DNA from: Vreelandella piezotolerans
GTDB lineage: Bacteria > Pseudomonadota > Gammaproteobacteria > Pseudomonadales > Halomonadaceae
NCBI RefSeq assembly: GCF_012427705.1
Contig: NZ_CP048602.1
Location: 3,286,001-3,350,000 of the forward strand
Reading direction: 5' to 3'
DNA: 64,000 bases
Shown here: positions 20,772 through 29,568 of the stretch, piece after piece
Position numbering within the stretch: position 1 is the first letter of the stretch
How the letters are laid out: each line of letters starts with the position of its first letter
Position numbers and translations under genes: made by a program
Notes under the pieces: generated by a model
Told to the model about the DNA's origin: nothing
Seen by the model: only the letters and a program-made list of their open reading frames with translations
The model's database searches: none

Positions 20772-23700
20772 CTACAACACTTCAAATAAATAAGTAGGAG
20801 TTGCATTAAATCGCTTTATTGCCTTATAACCAAAGACTTTTAGATATTCACTCACAGCATTAAAATAACTTTGATCTCCAGCTTCAACATATAACAAAGG
20901 AGAACTAACACTCAACACCTCTTCACAACCTTTTAAAACATCTAACTCCATACCTTCAACATCTAACTTAATCATGCCAACATTTCCCGTTTCACTATTT
21001 CTTAAAAAATCATCTAACTTGACAACATCAATTTCACCATTTTCGCTCATTCCTATCTTTGTCATGCCAACATTATTAGGATCATGGAATATCACGCTTG
21101 CCTTTCCATTAGAATCTGCAACACCTAAATTAAATGCATCAACTTTTCCATCGACTCCATTAATTTCTATATTTTCCATTAGGATGTTAAAAGCATCAAT
21201 ATTGGGCTCGAAAGAAATTACATGACTCGCATTAAAGAACTTTGAGAAAAATATGGTATGGTTCCCTATATTTGCTCCGATATCTATTACAACAGCCCCA
21301 TCCTTAAACCTGCTAAGCATATCTTCTAACATAGCAACTTCATAAAAAGAACCCGTTCTAGCAATTATTTTCTGTATATGATCGTTTTTATTAGGCAAAT
21401 AAAACCCAATATTTTCGCCGCCATATAAAAAACGACAAATATCCTCACTAGCTCTTTTAATCTCTAAGTTATCTTCTTCCATAAGGCATTTTTCTAATTC
21501 TGAGATTTGTTTTGATAGAGCATAATTCCTCTTAATAAAACCATTATATTCACTAGACCTATAATCATCAGATAACACCTGACCAACAGCTTCTTCCACA
21601 GTGTTAAAAACTAATGACTGGGGATAAATATTTTTTGCACCTGGCCAATTATGTATCAATGGTTTGATCCCTTTTGCCATGGCCTCTGCTATGTTATATC
21701 CAAAAGACTCAGAAACACTTGTTGAGATTAGATAATCTTTATCCTCAAGCCAATCATCAATATTTTCGACATGTCCATAAAAGACTACGTTTTCTTTTAT
21801 GCAAAGAGATTCTAGGATGTGGTTTATATAGCGATAAAGTATAGGATCACTGATTTTTCCTGCCACATGCACGGTGTACCTTTTGTCAATTTTTGCTAAC
21901 TTCTCTATTACTTGCACAAGAAGCTGTGGATTCTTAACACTTTTAAATGACGCAACAAAAGCCAAAGAAAAGCCGGGCCCGCGCTCTCTATAAGTAAACC
22001 CTTCTAAATCCACGCCATTATGTATTACAACAGAAGATATGTTGACCCCTCTATTTTTCACATATTCCATTGTATGCTCAGAAACAAATATTAACCTATC
22101 TAAAAAACCACTTTCAATTTTATATGGCCATTGTGAAAAGGCTTCAAAGCCATGTAGTCGGCAAACCACCTTACATTTTTTCTGTATTGCTTTACTTGCC
22201 TCAACCACAACTTCATCACACCACTCAAACCACGTCACGTCCGACCAATCCATGAGTGATTGAAGCCTTTCCATATTAGGCAATCTATAACCCAAATGCC
22301 AATATTTTACATTAAAATTCTTGCTAAACACCTCAACAATAGGCTTAATGAATGTCTCTCCGCGCGAGCATACAATTAGCAAATTCTTATTTTCTTCTTT
22401 CTGCCTTTTTCCTTTTTGATGCTTAACAAAATAAAGTTCATCACCAGCCTTAAAATGGTGCTCTTCAGCCTGAACTCCATCGCCTGCCAATGTATCAATA
22501 TCCGTTACACTTTCACCATCACTCTTTTCGTATAAATAAGCAAGAAGCCATTCCACCTTATCTTTTTGTTGGCTATCAATATCTTTAGCGACGAAAATAG
22601 CATCGTCTGATCTTAGCTCTAAGCCTTTATAAGTCAAATTTTCTAAGCGCAGAAAGTCAAGTCCATTCAGGCTCGCCCAGCGCTGTAGTTCTGCGAGGTT
22701 TGGTTGACGCTCATGGGTTGGCTGAAAGGCTAGCTTCACCTGCACAAGTAAGGTGTTAGCCAAATATCTATGGCCATTTTCCAAAATAGCTATAGCATCG
22801 TTCAAGCTATCTAATATCAGTAAATCAATACCTGGAAGCCCTTCAATAGCATTAAGCGGCACCGTACTGATAGGCAGCATTGACAGCACACGAAGAGGAT
22901 CATCCTGCTCACCAGTTTGCTGCTCCTCTAAAGGTTGGAGTGTACCTGTTAACTCAGGGTCCAACGTTGCGTACAACGTAGCATCCTTACCATCTCCTAA
23001 TGTAGCGTGAGGGTAGTGGTGCCACTCACCAAGTTGTTTTAGTTCATCAGCTTGCTTAGTTAATAAACTCCCAGGATCAAAGGTAATAACGGCAAAGTTG
23101 CCTGTCTGCATCCACTCAGTAAATCTTGGGTGTCGGGCAAACAGCGCGCCATTGTCAATCACGGTAATTGGGCTGTCCAAGTGCCACTCAAGCTCAGCCT
23201 CTTGCTGTTCTGGTTCAGATTCTACGGCCACTAACTCAATTAGCTGCTCGTCATCAGCAAACCACGCATCCCCCTCTTTATTAAAAGTGAGAGCTTCCGG
23301 TTGTTTACCTTCACAATGACGATACCAGATACCACGCATTGCCATAGTAAAGTGCTTGGCAAAACGAGGGCCATCACACAAGGGCGATTCTTTCAGGATG
23401 GTTGGTAATGCAGCACGTATGACGGCGAGGCTTGGTAAATCAGACGCTAGCTCTTTTGCACGCTTACGGAAGTCGTCCCAGTTATCCGTGACTAACTCGG
23501 GCATACCCGCATTGGCCAAATGAGTCGCACTATGTCGACCGGCGAATGTCGGCCCTACACACGTGACTACCGGCACTCCCATGGCGAGCGCTTCGCAGGT
23601 TGTCAGGCCACCTGAATATGGCCATGTATCGAGCGCAATGTCGATGCGCTGGTACGTCGTGAGGAACTGCTCATGTCTAGCAGGGCCTTCCAATATTAGC

Positions 23701-25220
23701 CGACCCTCTTCTATCCCTTGTTCGTTAAAGCTTTTGACGATCTTACGCTTGAAATTATCTCCCTCAAACTGAATACCTCTTAGCAATAGCCTACTACTTG
23801 GAACTTCATGAAGAAGCTGAGCCCACTCTTTAATAAGGGGGGGAGATAGCTTTGCCGGGTTATTCAAGCAACCAAAGGTAATAAATTGATTACCAAGCGC
23901 AGGCAAACTGCTTACCGATGGCATGTATTCCGGTAAGTGGTAGCAGACATAATCATCCGGCAAACGAATCAGTTTTTCAGTGTATAGATGGTCGCTGCCG
24001 TGGGGGGTTTCAAAATGGTCACTCAAGAAATAGTCAACGGCATCCAGCCCGGTCGTATTAATTTGCATGCCTACCCATTTTACAATGAGAGGCGCAGGCT
24101 TGCTTGAAATGGCTTGATACCTTGAACCATCCCCCCCACCATTCATGTCTAAAAGAATATCAATACCATCAGACTTAATAACGTCACTTAAATACTGGTT
24201 AGTGACATTTTCGACGACCCTCCATTGACTGGCTAGAGCGATCACTTTTTCAGTGATAGAGTCTTGAACTTGATTGGTACTGTAAAAAAATAGTTCAAAC
24301 TCGTCGGAAGACAGATTTTCCAGCGCAGGTAGTACCATTTGGCCAACGGGGTGAACTCTAAAGCCACCTGAGAGCAGGCCTAGCCGTATTTTTTTATTAG
24401 GCCGTGCCGGCTTAAAAGCCCCATTCATATTTTTGAGCTGATATTTTTTTGCCCACTGCTGATGAATCTCTTTTAATTGCTCGGCAGTATTTTCCGGGTT
24501 ATAGTGTTGCGCAATAATTAGATTCGAAAACACCTGGCTATTATCTTGTAGGCTCAGCTCTGCTTGAAAATATTGTTCAGCCTCCCTGTATTCTCCTTCT
24601 CGCATGGCCAAGCTGCCTAGATGATTATTAACACTCAATTTATTAGACGCCAACTTCTTAACTTCAAGCAATGTTTTCTTGGCCTCACCCGGCCGCCGTA
24701 GATTATCTAAAATACGGCTGCGCCAAAGCAATGTATCCACATTGCTACGATCCAATTGTATCGCCTTGTCGTTAGCTTGCAGTGCCAAGTCATTTTTACC
24801 TTGGACATGATAGGCCTGACTCAGCCATGAAAAAATGTCAGGGTTTTTGTCTTGCTGCTTCACTAAACTCAAAAGGGTAGGAATCGCGTCGGATGCTTGC
24901 CCGCCGAGGACTTGGTATTGTGCACGTTTCAGCTGATATTCACTCGGGACTTGATGCATAATCTTGTCGATTTGCTGCATACAACTGATGGCATCAGCGA
25001 ACTGCTTCAAACGTGCGTAAGTATCAGCCTTAGCAACCCATCCTAAAGCGCTAGAGGGGAACTGCTGGGTCATTGCCCCCGCAATGTTCAATGCTTGTGT
25101 TAGCTGGCTGGCTTTATAAGCTTTATCAAAAGCTGTTGTCATACGGGCTAATGATTGGCTAGTAGGAGTTACTTGGCCATTTTTCTTGCTTTGATTTTTT
25201 TTTGCTTGCTTGCGAGCCAT
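20772..25220 (-). CDS. TPR - SPINDLY-type GT41 - FkbM-like - GT4 - FkbM fusion protein
   Basis: 1482 residues. Lysine-rich start, then TPR repeats to about 250. A GT41 (SPINDLY/OGT-type) domain spans about 270-640, with the family histidine in FRVHP (His290), the UDP-contacting lysine in NPAKLSP (Lys457) and DTWPYSGGLTTCEALAMG. Residues about 660-910 look like an FkbM methyltransferase fold that lost its SAM motif. A GT4 domain follows (about 940-1260) with HNGVDLEGF and VSESFGYNIAEAM. An intact FkbM domain ends the protein, with DIGANIGNHT at 1313. ATG 25220 has GAGG upstream. It lies just downstream of flagellin, so it is a likely cytosolic flagellin glycosyltransferase and methyltransferase. 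Acceptor and sugar are inferred. Confidence 0.85.
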   Translation of the reverse strand: MARKQAKKNQSKKNGQVTPTSQSLARMTTAFDKAYKASQLTQALNIAGAMTQQFPSSALGWVAKADTYARLKQFADAISCMQQIDKIMHQVPSEYQLKRAQYQVLGGQASDAIPTLLSLVKQQDKNPDIFSWLSQAYHVQGKNDLALQANDKAIQLDRSNVDTLLWRSRILDNLRRPGEAKKTLLEVKKLASNKLSVNNHLGSLAMREGEYREAEQYFQAELSLQDNSQVFSNLIIAQHYNPENTAEQLKEIHQQWAKKYQLKNMNGAFKPARPNKKIRLGLLSGGFRVHPVGQMVLPALENLSSDEFELFFYSTNQVQDSITEKVIALASQWRVVENVTNQYLSDVIKSDGIDILLDMNGGGDGSRYQAISSKPAPLIVKWVGMQINTTGLDAVDYFLSDHFETPHGSDHLYTEKLIRLPDDYVCYHLPEYMPSVSSLPALGNQFITFGCLNNPAKLSPPLIKEWAQLLHEVPSSRLLLRGIQFEGDNFKRKIVKSFNEQGIEEGRLILEGPARHEQFLTTYQRIDIALDTWPYSGGLTTCEALAMGVPVVTCVGPTFAGRHSATHLANAGMPELVTDNWDDFRKRAKELASDLPSLAVIRAALPTILKESPLCDGPRFAKHFTMAMRGIWYRHCEGKQPEALTFNKEGDAWFADDEQLIELVAVESEPEQQEAELEWHLDSPITVIDNGALFARHPRFTEWMQTGNFAVITFDPGSLLTKQADELKQLGEWHHYPHATLGDGKDATLYATLDPELTGTLQPLEEQQTGEQDDPLRVLSMLPISTVPLNAIEGLPGIDLLILDSLNDAIAILENGHRYLANTLLVQVKLAFQPTHERQPNLAELQRWASLNGLDFLRLENLTYKGLELRSDDAIFVAKDIDSQQKDKVEWLLAYLYEKSDGESVTDIDTLAGDGVQAEEHHFKAGDELYFVKHQKGKRQKEENKNLLIVCSRGETFIKPIVEVFSKNFNVKYWHLGYRLPNMERLQSLMDWSDVTWFEWCDEVVVEASKAIQKKCKVVCRLHGFEAFSQWPYKIESGFLDRLIFVSEHTMEYVKNRGVNISSVVIHNGVDLEGFTYRERGPGFSLAFVASFKSVKNPQLLVQVIEKLAKIDKRYTVHVAGKISDPILYRYINHILESLCIKENVVFYGHVENIDDWLEDKDYLISTSVSESFGYNIAEAMAKGIKPLIHNWPGAKNIYPQSLVFNTVEEAVGQVLSDDYRSSEYNGFIKRNYALSKQISELEKCLMEEDNLEIKRASEDICRFLYGGENIGFYLPNKNDHIQKIIARTGSFYEVAMLEDMLSRFKDGAVVIDIGANIGNHTIFFSKFFNASHVISFEPNIDAFNILMENIEINGVDGKVDAFNLGVADSNGKASVIFHDPNNVGMTKIGMSENGEIDVVKLDDFLRNSETGNVGMIKLDVEGMELDVLKGCEEVLSVSSPLLYVEAGDQSYFNAVSEYLKVFGYKAIKRFNATPTYLFEVL

Positions 25221-25283
25221 GACTACCTCGGTGGCGCTCTGGGCTAATGATGAGTTTTCATCATCATACCTGAAGTGCAGGCA

Positions 25284-25310
25284 CAAAAAAGGCTGGCCAA
25301 TGGCCAGCCT
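25284..25310 (-). terminator. rho-independent terminator of the flagellin gene
   Basis: Perfect 10-bp inverted repeat AGGCTGGCCA / TGGCCAGCCT, followed on the minus strand by TTTTTT, about 30 bp after the fliC stop. It separates fliC from the downstream glycosyltransferase fusion, which may then need its own promoter or rely on readthrough. Confidence 0.92.
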
Positions 25311-25340
25311 TCGCTGCTATTTCTTGCTTTAGAGTGGCTA

Positions 25341-26165
25341 TTAGCCCAGCAGGGACAGAACAGACTGAGGCGTCTGGTTGGCCTGGGCCAGCATCGAGGT
25401 ACCCGCCTGCTGTAGGATCTGCGCACGCGTTAGGTTGGATACCTCAACAGCGTAATCGGCATCTTGAATACGTGAACGAGCTTCTGACAAGTTAGTGACG
25501 TCAGTTGTCAGGTTCTCAAGCACTGATTCGAAGCGGTTAATAGTCGCACCAAGGGTTGCACGACTATCATCGATAGATTGCAGAGCCGTATCAACGGAGT
25601 CAATAGCAGTTTGTGCGGTCGAGAAACTGGATACATCCAGAGCACCAACACTCAACCCACTTGCGGTAGCATCGACCAAACCAATGCTCAGTTCGTCAAC
25701 GCCAGCGGTAGTGTTGGCTCCAACTTGGATATTCAGCGTTGTAGCTGAATCATTCAGAAGGTTGGTGCCGTTGAAGCTGGTTGCATTCGCTACACGAGTA
25801 ATCTCAGATACGCGCTCATCGATTTCAAGCTGAATAGAATCGCGGTCTTCTGCGGTGTTGGTATCGTTAGCAGCTTGAACCGCCAGCTCACGGATACGCT
25901 GCAGGTTGTCGCTGATTTGGTTAAGACCACCTTCCATGGTTTGTGCCAGAGAAATACCGTCATTGGTATTACGCTGAGCCTGCTGCATGCCGGTGATTTG
26001 GGCGGTCATGCGGTTAGCGATGGCTTGACCAGCAGCGTCGTCGGCAGCGCTGTTGATACGCAGGCCAGAAGACAGACGCTCTTGCGCTTTGGACAGCATG
26101 GCCTGGGAGTTAGACAGGTTGTTCTGACCGATCAGGGCAGTGATGTTCGTATTGATCACAGACAT
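25341..26165 (-). CDS. fliC: flagellin
   Basis: 274 residues; building block of the flagellar filament, exported unfolded through the flagellar type III apparatus. The D0/D1 ends are canonical: [19 protein letters not shown] and [24 protein letters not shown] at the N-terminus, [26 protein letters not shown] and SVLSLLG at the C-terminus. The central variable region (about 140-190) is short and rich in Thr, Ser and Ala, a possible site for O-linked sugars. AAGGAG lies 7 bp before the ATG. A sigma-28 promoter lies at 26234-26260 and a terminator follows the gene. Confidence 0.97.
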   Translation of the reverse strand: MSVINTNITALIGQNNLSNSQAMLSKAQERLSSGLRINSAADDAAGQAIANRMTAQITGMQQAQRNTNDGISLAQTMEGGLNQISDNLQRIRELAVQAANDTNTAEDRDSIQLEIDERVSEITRVANATSFNGTNLLNDSATTLNIQVGANTTAGVDELSIGLVDATASGLSVGALDVSSFSTAQTAIDSVDTALQSIDDSRATLGATINRFESVLENLTTDVTNLSEARSRIQDADYAVEVSNLTRAQILQQAGTSMLAQANQTPQSVLSLLG

Positions 26166-26189
26166 GGAAGTGCTCCTTGAAGATTAACT

Positions 26190-26223
26190 GGCCATCAGGC
26201 CTGCTTTGCGGCGGTCAACCGCC
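26190..26223 (-). promoter_or_regulatory. fliC 5' leader hairpins
   Basis: Two perfect short hairpins lie in the predicted fliC leader: GGCGGT-CA-ACCGCC at 26210-26223 near the 5' end and GGCC-ATCA-GGCC at 26190-26201. The ribosome binding site is further downstream and remains free. They may stabilise the flagellin mRNA or bind a regulator. Confidence 0.5.
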
Positions 26224-26233
26224 GTTATTTTAA

Positions 26234-26260
26234 TTAACGGCAGGCCAGTCAGAATCTTTA
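26234..26260 (-). promoter_or_regulatory. sigma-28 (FliA) promoter of fliC
   Basis: On the minus strand TAAAGATT, an 11-base spacer and GCCGTTAA match the FliA consensus (TAAAGTTT-N11-GCCGATAA) at 14 of 16 positions with exact spacing. The -10 box is also one arm of a perfect inverted repeat GCCGTTA-N7-TAACGGC (26221-26241). Confidence 0.9.
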
Positions 26261-26299
26261 AAAAATTAAGCGCTTTTTTTGTAAAACAATGTAACCAGC

Positions 26300-27682
26300 T
26301 TAGTTATTATTCTGCATGGCGTTCAGCATGCTGAACTGCTGTGCTAGGTAGGAGCCCATCGAGTTCATCTGTGCGATCATGCCATCCAATTGAGCGAACT
26401 GAGTACGATAGCGGGAGATGTTGCGCTCGATGCTCAGCTCCATTCTGGCCTTCCGTTCCTTGAGATTGTCGATTCGCTGCTCTGCGCTGTTCACAGAAGT
26501 TTGAATCAAACCATCGTCACCGGTAATCGACTTGAGCGTCGCGCTCAACCTGCCCGCAAACCCCTCTTCTGATGACTCACCTGCAAAAAAAGCGCTGAGA
26601 GCTTCAGGGCTGTTGGAGATTGCCTCGTCCAATTTCGTATCATCTATCTGAAGACGGCCACGCTCATCGATCGCGATGCCAAACTGCGCCAAACGAGTAA
26701 AGTCGCCAGTACCAACTGGATTGGTCACGTCACGGCTTAGCCGTGTTTCAACCGTGCGTACGGTGCGGTCACCTAGCAGCTCGCCAGATGTCTCTCCCTC
26801 ACCATTGAACGCTGTCATACGGCCTACGGTGGACTTCATTTCGTTGTAGGTGCTGACAAACTCCTTAATGGCTTCTTTTAAAGAGTCTTCATCGCGCTCA
26901 ATGACAAGACTAACGGGCATTTGTGAAGCCGCTGTCAGGTCGAGCGTTACGCCTTGGATAGCACCTTCCACCCGGTTGCCACTGCTTGTAATCGCAATGC
27001 CATTCACTTCCAGAGCGGCATCCTGGCCTGCACGTCGTGTACTGGTATCCATGGACAGACCATCTAGGCCTGAAAAACCAATAATCGAAGCTTCTTTACC
27101 GGTTTCTTTTGAGCTCAAGGCTAGCCGATAGCCTGTACCGTCATTCACGATAGAGGCCGTCACGCCAGCGTCTGCATCGGCATTAATTTGATCACGCACG
27201 CTAGCTAATGTGCTGCCCGCAGAAATATTGATCGTTTTGCTGCTCAAGGCCGGCGCATTTGGATCGAACGCGCCGTCGGTATAGGTGGCGCCAAAATCTA
27301 ACGTTAGAGTGGTGTCGCTGGCAGCCAGGACTTGATCCATCGTGACGCTGTTAGACGCCACGCTGCCCGCCCGTGCCAGCTGTGTCACATTGATATCGTA
27401 ACGTCCAGCGTTAGCCGACTCTCCTGCTGTCGCGCTGACCCCTTCGCCAGTCACCGTACTTTTTTGCTGCTTAAACGTAGAAGCATCGTTCAACGCAGTA
27501 ATCGACTCTTGCAGACGATCCATTGCCGACTGCAGGCGACCGTACGCCGATATTTTGGTTTGTTGAGTATTCTGTTGCTGCGTGAGCGGCGTTAGCTTCT
27601 GCCGCTCAGACGCTTGAAGCTGAGTCAACAGGCCATTCAAATCCAAACCTGAACCAACGCCAAGAGAGGTAATCGTCGCCAT
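26300..27682 (-). CDS. fliD: flagellar filament cap protein FliD, copy 1
   Basis: 460-residue flagellar hook-associated protein 2, the cap under which flagellin subunits fold into the filament. The N-terminus ATITSLGVGSGLDLNGLLTQLQASER is diagnostic, and the C-terminus ends in a coiled-coil with YLAQQFSMLNAMQ. GQDAALEVNGIAITSSGNRVEGAIQGVTL is the conserved middle motif. A GGAG ribosome binding site precedes the ATG. It has its own sigma-28 promoter and lies between fliC and a second fliD. Confidence 0.95.
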   Translation of the reverse strand: MATITSLGVGSGLDLNGLLTQLQASERQKLTPLTQQQNTQQTKISAYGRLQSAMDRLQESITALNDASTFKQQKSTVTGEGVSATAGESANAGRYDINVTQLARAGSVASNSVTMDQVLAASDTTLTLDFGATYTDGAFDPNAPALSSKTINISAGSTLASVRDQINADADAGVTASIVNDGTGYRLALSSKETGKEASIIGFSGLDGLSMDTSTRRAGQDAALEVNGIAITSSGNRVEGAIQGVTLDLTAASQMPVSLVIERDEDSLKEAIKEFVSTYNEMKSTVGRMTAFNGEGETSGELLGDRTVRTVETRLSRDVTNPVGTGDFTRLAQFGIAIDERGRLQIDDTKLDEAISNSPEALSAFFAGESSEEGFAGRLSATLKSITGDDGLIQTSVNSAEQRIDNLKERKARMELSIERNISRYRTQFAQLDGMIAQMNSMGSYLAQQFSMLNAMQNNN

Positions 27683-27725
27683 GTGGCTCAGCTCCTTTTC
27701 GTTTAAAAGTTATAGACTGAGTAGA

Positions 27726-27751
27726 TTATCGGCAGGGTGGAAAAAACTTTA
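27726..27751 (-). promoter_or_regulatory. sigma-28 (FliA) promoter of fliD copy 1
   Basis: The minus strand reads TAAAGTTT, a 10-base spacer, then GCCGATAA: both boxes match the FliA consensus exactly, with the spacer one base shorter than the usual 11. It lies 44 bp upstream of the fliD start and downstream of the terminator of the other fliD. Confidence 0.88.
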
Positions 27752-27773
27752 GCTTTGCAAGGATCAAAGAGCT

Positions 27774-27801
27774 AAAAAAGGCCTAGAGGATACTCTAGGC
27801 C
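27774..27801 (-). terminator. rho-independent terminator of fliD copy 2
   Basis: Perfect GGCCTAGAG / CTCTAGGCC stem with a GATA loop at 27780-27801, followed on the minus strand by TTTTTT. It lies 22 bp after the stop of fliD copy 2 and insulates the two fliD genes. Confidence 0.92.
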
Positions 27802-27822
27802 AACATGACTTCGTATTCGAGT

Positions 27823-29178
27823 TTAGTTTTGGCCTATCTGGCCTAGTGTCGCAAGCTGCTGAGTCAGGTAGGCGCTGGTCTGATTCATTTGACCTACCAT
27901 GCTGTCCATCGCAGCGAACTGAGCCCGGTAGCGCTCAACCGTTTGGTCGATACGGCTTTCCGTTGTCGCGAAGCGATCGTTTAGCGACGAAACCCGACGC
28001 TCCGAGCTGCTCACAGCGTTTTCCAGTCGTCCGCTTGGCCCGACGAGCTGCTCGACCGTCGCTGAAATTTGTCCTGCCATGCCATTCTCACTGGAGGTGC
28101 CTGCAAAGAAGTCCATTAACTGATCGGGTTGATTAGCGATGATGCCATCAAGCTGCTCATCATCGATTGCTAACGTTCCATCCAACTGAAGAGAGATGCC
28201 AATATCGGAGAGCATATTGAAGCCATCCCCACCCAGGCTACGGCTTAGTGCTTGGCGCAAGGTAGTTTCGACTGCCCGTGTGGCGCTGTCACCATTCAGC
28301 TCGCCCGCACTATCGCTTTCCGGATTATAGGCAGTCAGGCTGCCAATGGTATTTTTCAGCGCGTTGTAATCATCGACAAACGCCGTTATCTGCTCACGAA
28401 TTGCCTCACTGTCCTGAGAAACCGTCAAAGTGCTGCTGGCGTTGGCTTCTGATAGGGTCAGCGTCACGCCTTGAATAGCATCCTCAATGCGATTGGTGGC
28501 ACTGACGATATCAATACCGTTGACATTGAACGCCGCATCCTGACCTGCTTGCACCACCTGCGTGTCGCTAGTGGCAACATTCGCGTCTAAAATTTGCGAA
28601 AAATTGGTACTTTGAATGCTGGCCGCAGCTCCTGTTTCCGTTGCATTCACAGAAAGACGATACCCTTCCCCATCATTAATGATCGAAGCACTCAAACGTC
28701 CATCGCTTTGTGCGTTGATAGCATCCCGCATGTCATTGAGCGTGCTTCCATCCTCGATCACAATGGGGTCTATGGCACCATCAGCGAGAGAAAAAGACAG
28801 CGTTTGTTGACCAGAGACGAGTGCCACATCCGGGGCGTCTAAACGCTCCGTGACTAAACTGCCTGCCGTGGCTAGCTGATCGACTTGGATATCGTACTGG
28901 CCTGGCTGGGCATCATTGCTACTCACAGCAGCAACGGCACCCCCTTCCACACTCGTACTTAGACTTTGAAAAGCGTCCTGCTCGTTCAATGCTTTAGCCG
29001 ACGCCTGAAAAGCAGAGAGCGCGCTTTGCAACTGCCCATAAGCAGAAATTTGCGCCTGCTCTGTTTCGATCTGTTCCTGGATGGGTTCGAGTTTGGAACG
29101 TTCCGCCTGCTGCAGTTGCGTCAGTAAGCCATTGAGATCCAAGCCAGAACCAATACCTAACGATGTAATAGAAGCCAT
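27823..29178 (-). CDS. fliD: flagellar filament cap protein FliD, copy 2
   Basis: 451-residue paralogue of the downstream fliD, with the same N-terminus (ASITSLGIGSGLDLNGLLTQLQQAER), the same NGIDIVSATNRIEDAIQGVTL middle motif and the same C-terminal YLTQQLATLGQIGQ. The core differs clearly, so the duplication is not recent. I used the ATG at 29178, with AAAGG 7 bp upstream, instead of the TTG two codons earlier. It has its own sigma-28-like promoter and terminator. It could form a separate cap or replace copy 1 under some conditions. Confidence 0.93.
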   Translation of the reverse strand: MASITSLGIGSGLDLNGLLTQLQQAERSKLEPIQEQIETEQAQISAYGQLQSALSAFQASAKALNEQDAFQSLSTSVEGGAVAAVSSNDAQPGQYDIQVDQLATAGSLVTERLDAPDVALVSGQQTLSFSLADGAIDPIVIEDGSTLNDMRDAINAQSDGRLSASIINDGEGYRLSVNATETGAAASIQSTNFSQILDANVATSDTQVVQAGQDAAFNVNGIDIVSATNRIEDAIQGVTLTLSEANASSTLTVSQDSEAIREQITAFVDDYNALKNTIGSLTAYNPESDSAGELNGDSATRAVETTLRQALSRSLGGDGFNMLSDIGISLQLDGTLAIDDEQLDGIIANQPDQLMDFFAGTSSENGMAGQISATVEQLVGPSGRLENAVSSSERRVSSLNDRFATTESRIDQTVERYRAQFAAMDSMVGQMNQTSAYLTQQLATLGQIGQN

Positions 29179-29297
29179 AATCAAGCCTTTATTGGTGCGT
29201 TTTTACTCGCTATTAGTCACTCCTAATCAAGAGGCAACGTATTTTCTAGCGCAGTCGACATTTCTTAACATCATTAACCGTTTTCTTTATCTTATAT

Positions 29298-29324
29298 TTT
29301 TCGGCAGTGCACAGCACTACTTAA
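29298..29324 (-). promoter_or_regulatory. sigma-28-like promoter of fliD copy 2
   Basis: The minus strand reads TTAAGTAG, an 11-base spacer, then GCCGAAAA. The -10 box matches FliA at 7 of 8 positions and the -35 box at 5 of 8, with correct spacing. It is weaker than the fliC and fliD copy 1 promoters. The leader to the ATG would be about 110 bases. Confidence 0.65.
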
Positions 29325-29488
29325 CCAGTATGACGAACTTTTAAGTTTCTATATGTAAAAACAAGTAACATGAAGAATCTCACGCCAGTCATTGGATAAC
29401 TTGTATCAACCATAGACCTTAAAGACTTCATTTTCTTGACAGTTAGCTATGGGTACCGCTCAGAAAGCGCTGAGAGCCTCACAAAATA

Positions 29489-29502
29489 TAGACCTTGGTC
29501 TA
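29489..29502. promoter_or_regulatory. palindrome over the -35 box, possible operator
   Basis: TAGACC-TT-GGTCTA, a perfect 6-2-6 inverted repeat, overlaps the -35 box of the next promoter. A TAGACCTT half-site also occurs about 75 bp upstream, near 29412. The position fits a repressor site; the regulator is unknown. Confidence 0.45.
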
Positions 29503-29523
29503 ATCCCCCTCCTGCATTATAAT
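29495..29523 (+). promoter_or_regulatory. sigma-70 promoter of the 106-residue gene
   Basis: TTGGTC, 17 bases, then a perfect TATAAT. The predicted start of transcription near 29530 leaves a leader of about 40 bases before the ATG at 29569. Confidence 0.65.
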
Positions 29524-29568
29524 GCACTGCAGCACACCCATTTTGCTGCGAATGCAGGAGCCTCCCCC

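Larger units (their letters stand above)
29179..29568. other. divergent control region between fliD copy 2 and an unknown gene
   Basis: 390 bp without a gene. It contains the minus-strand sigma-28-like promoter at 29298-29324 and a plus-strand sigma-70 promoter at 29495-29523. The central part is A+T-rich and shows nothing else recognisable. Confidence 0.6.
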
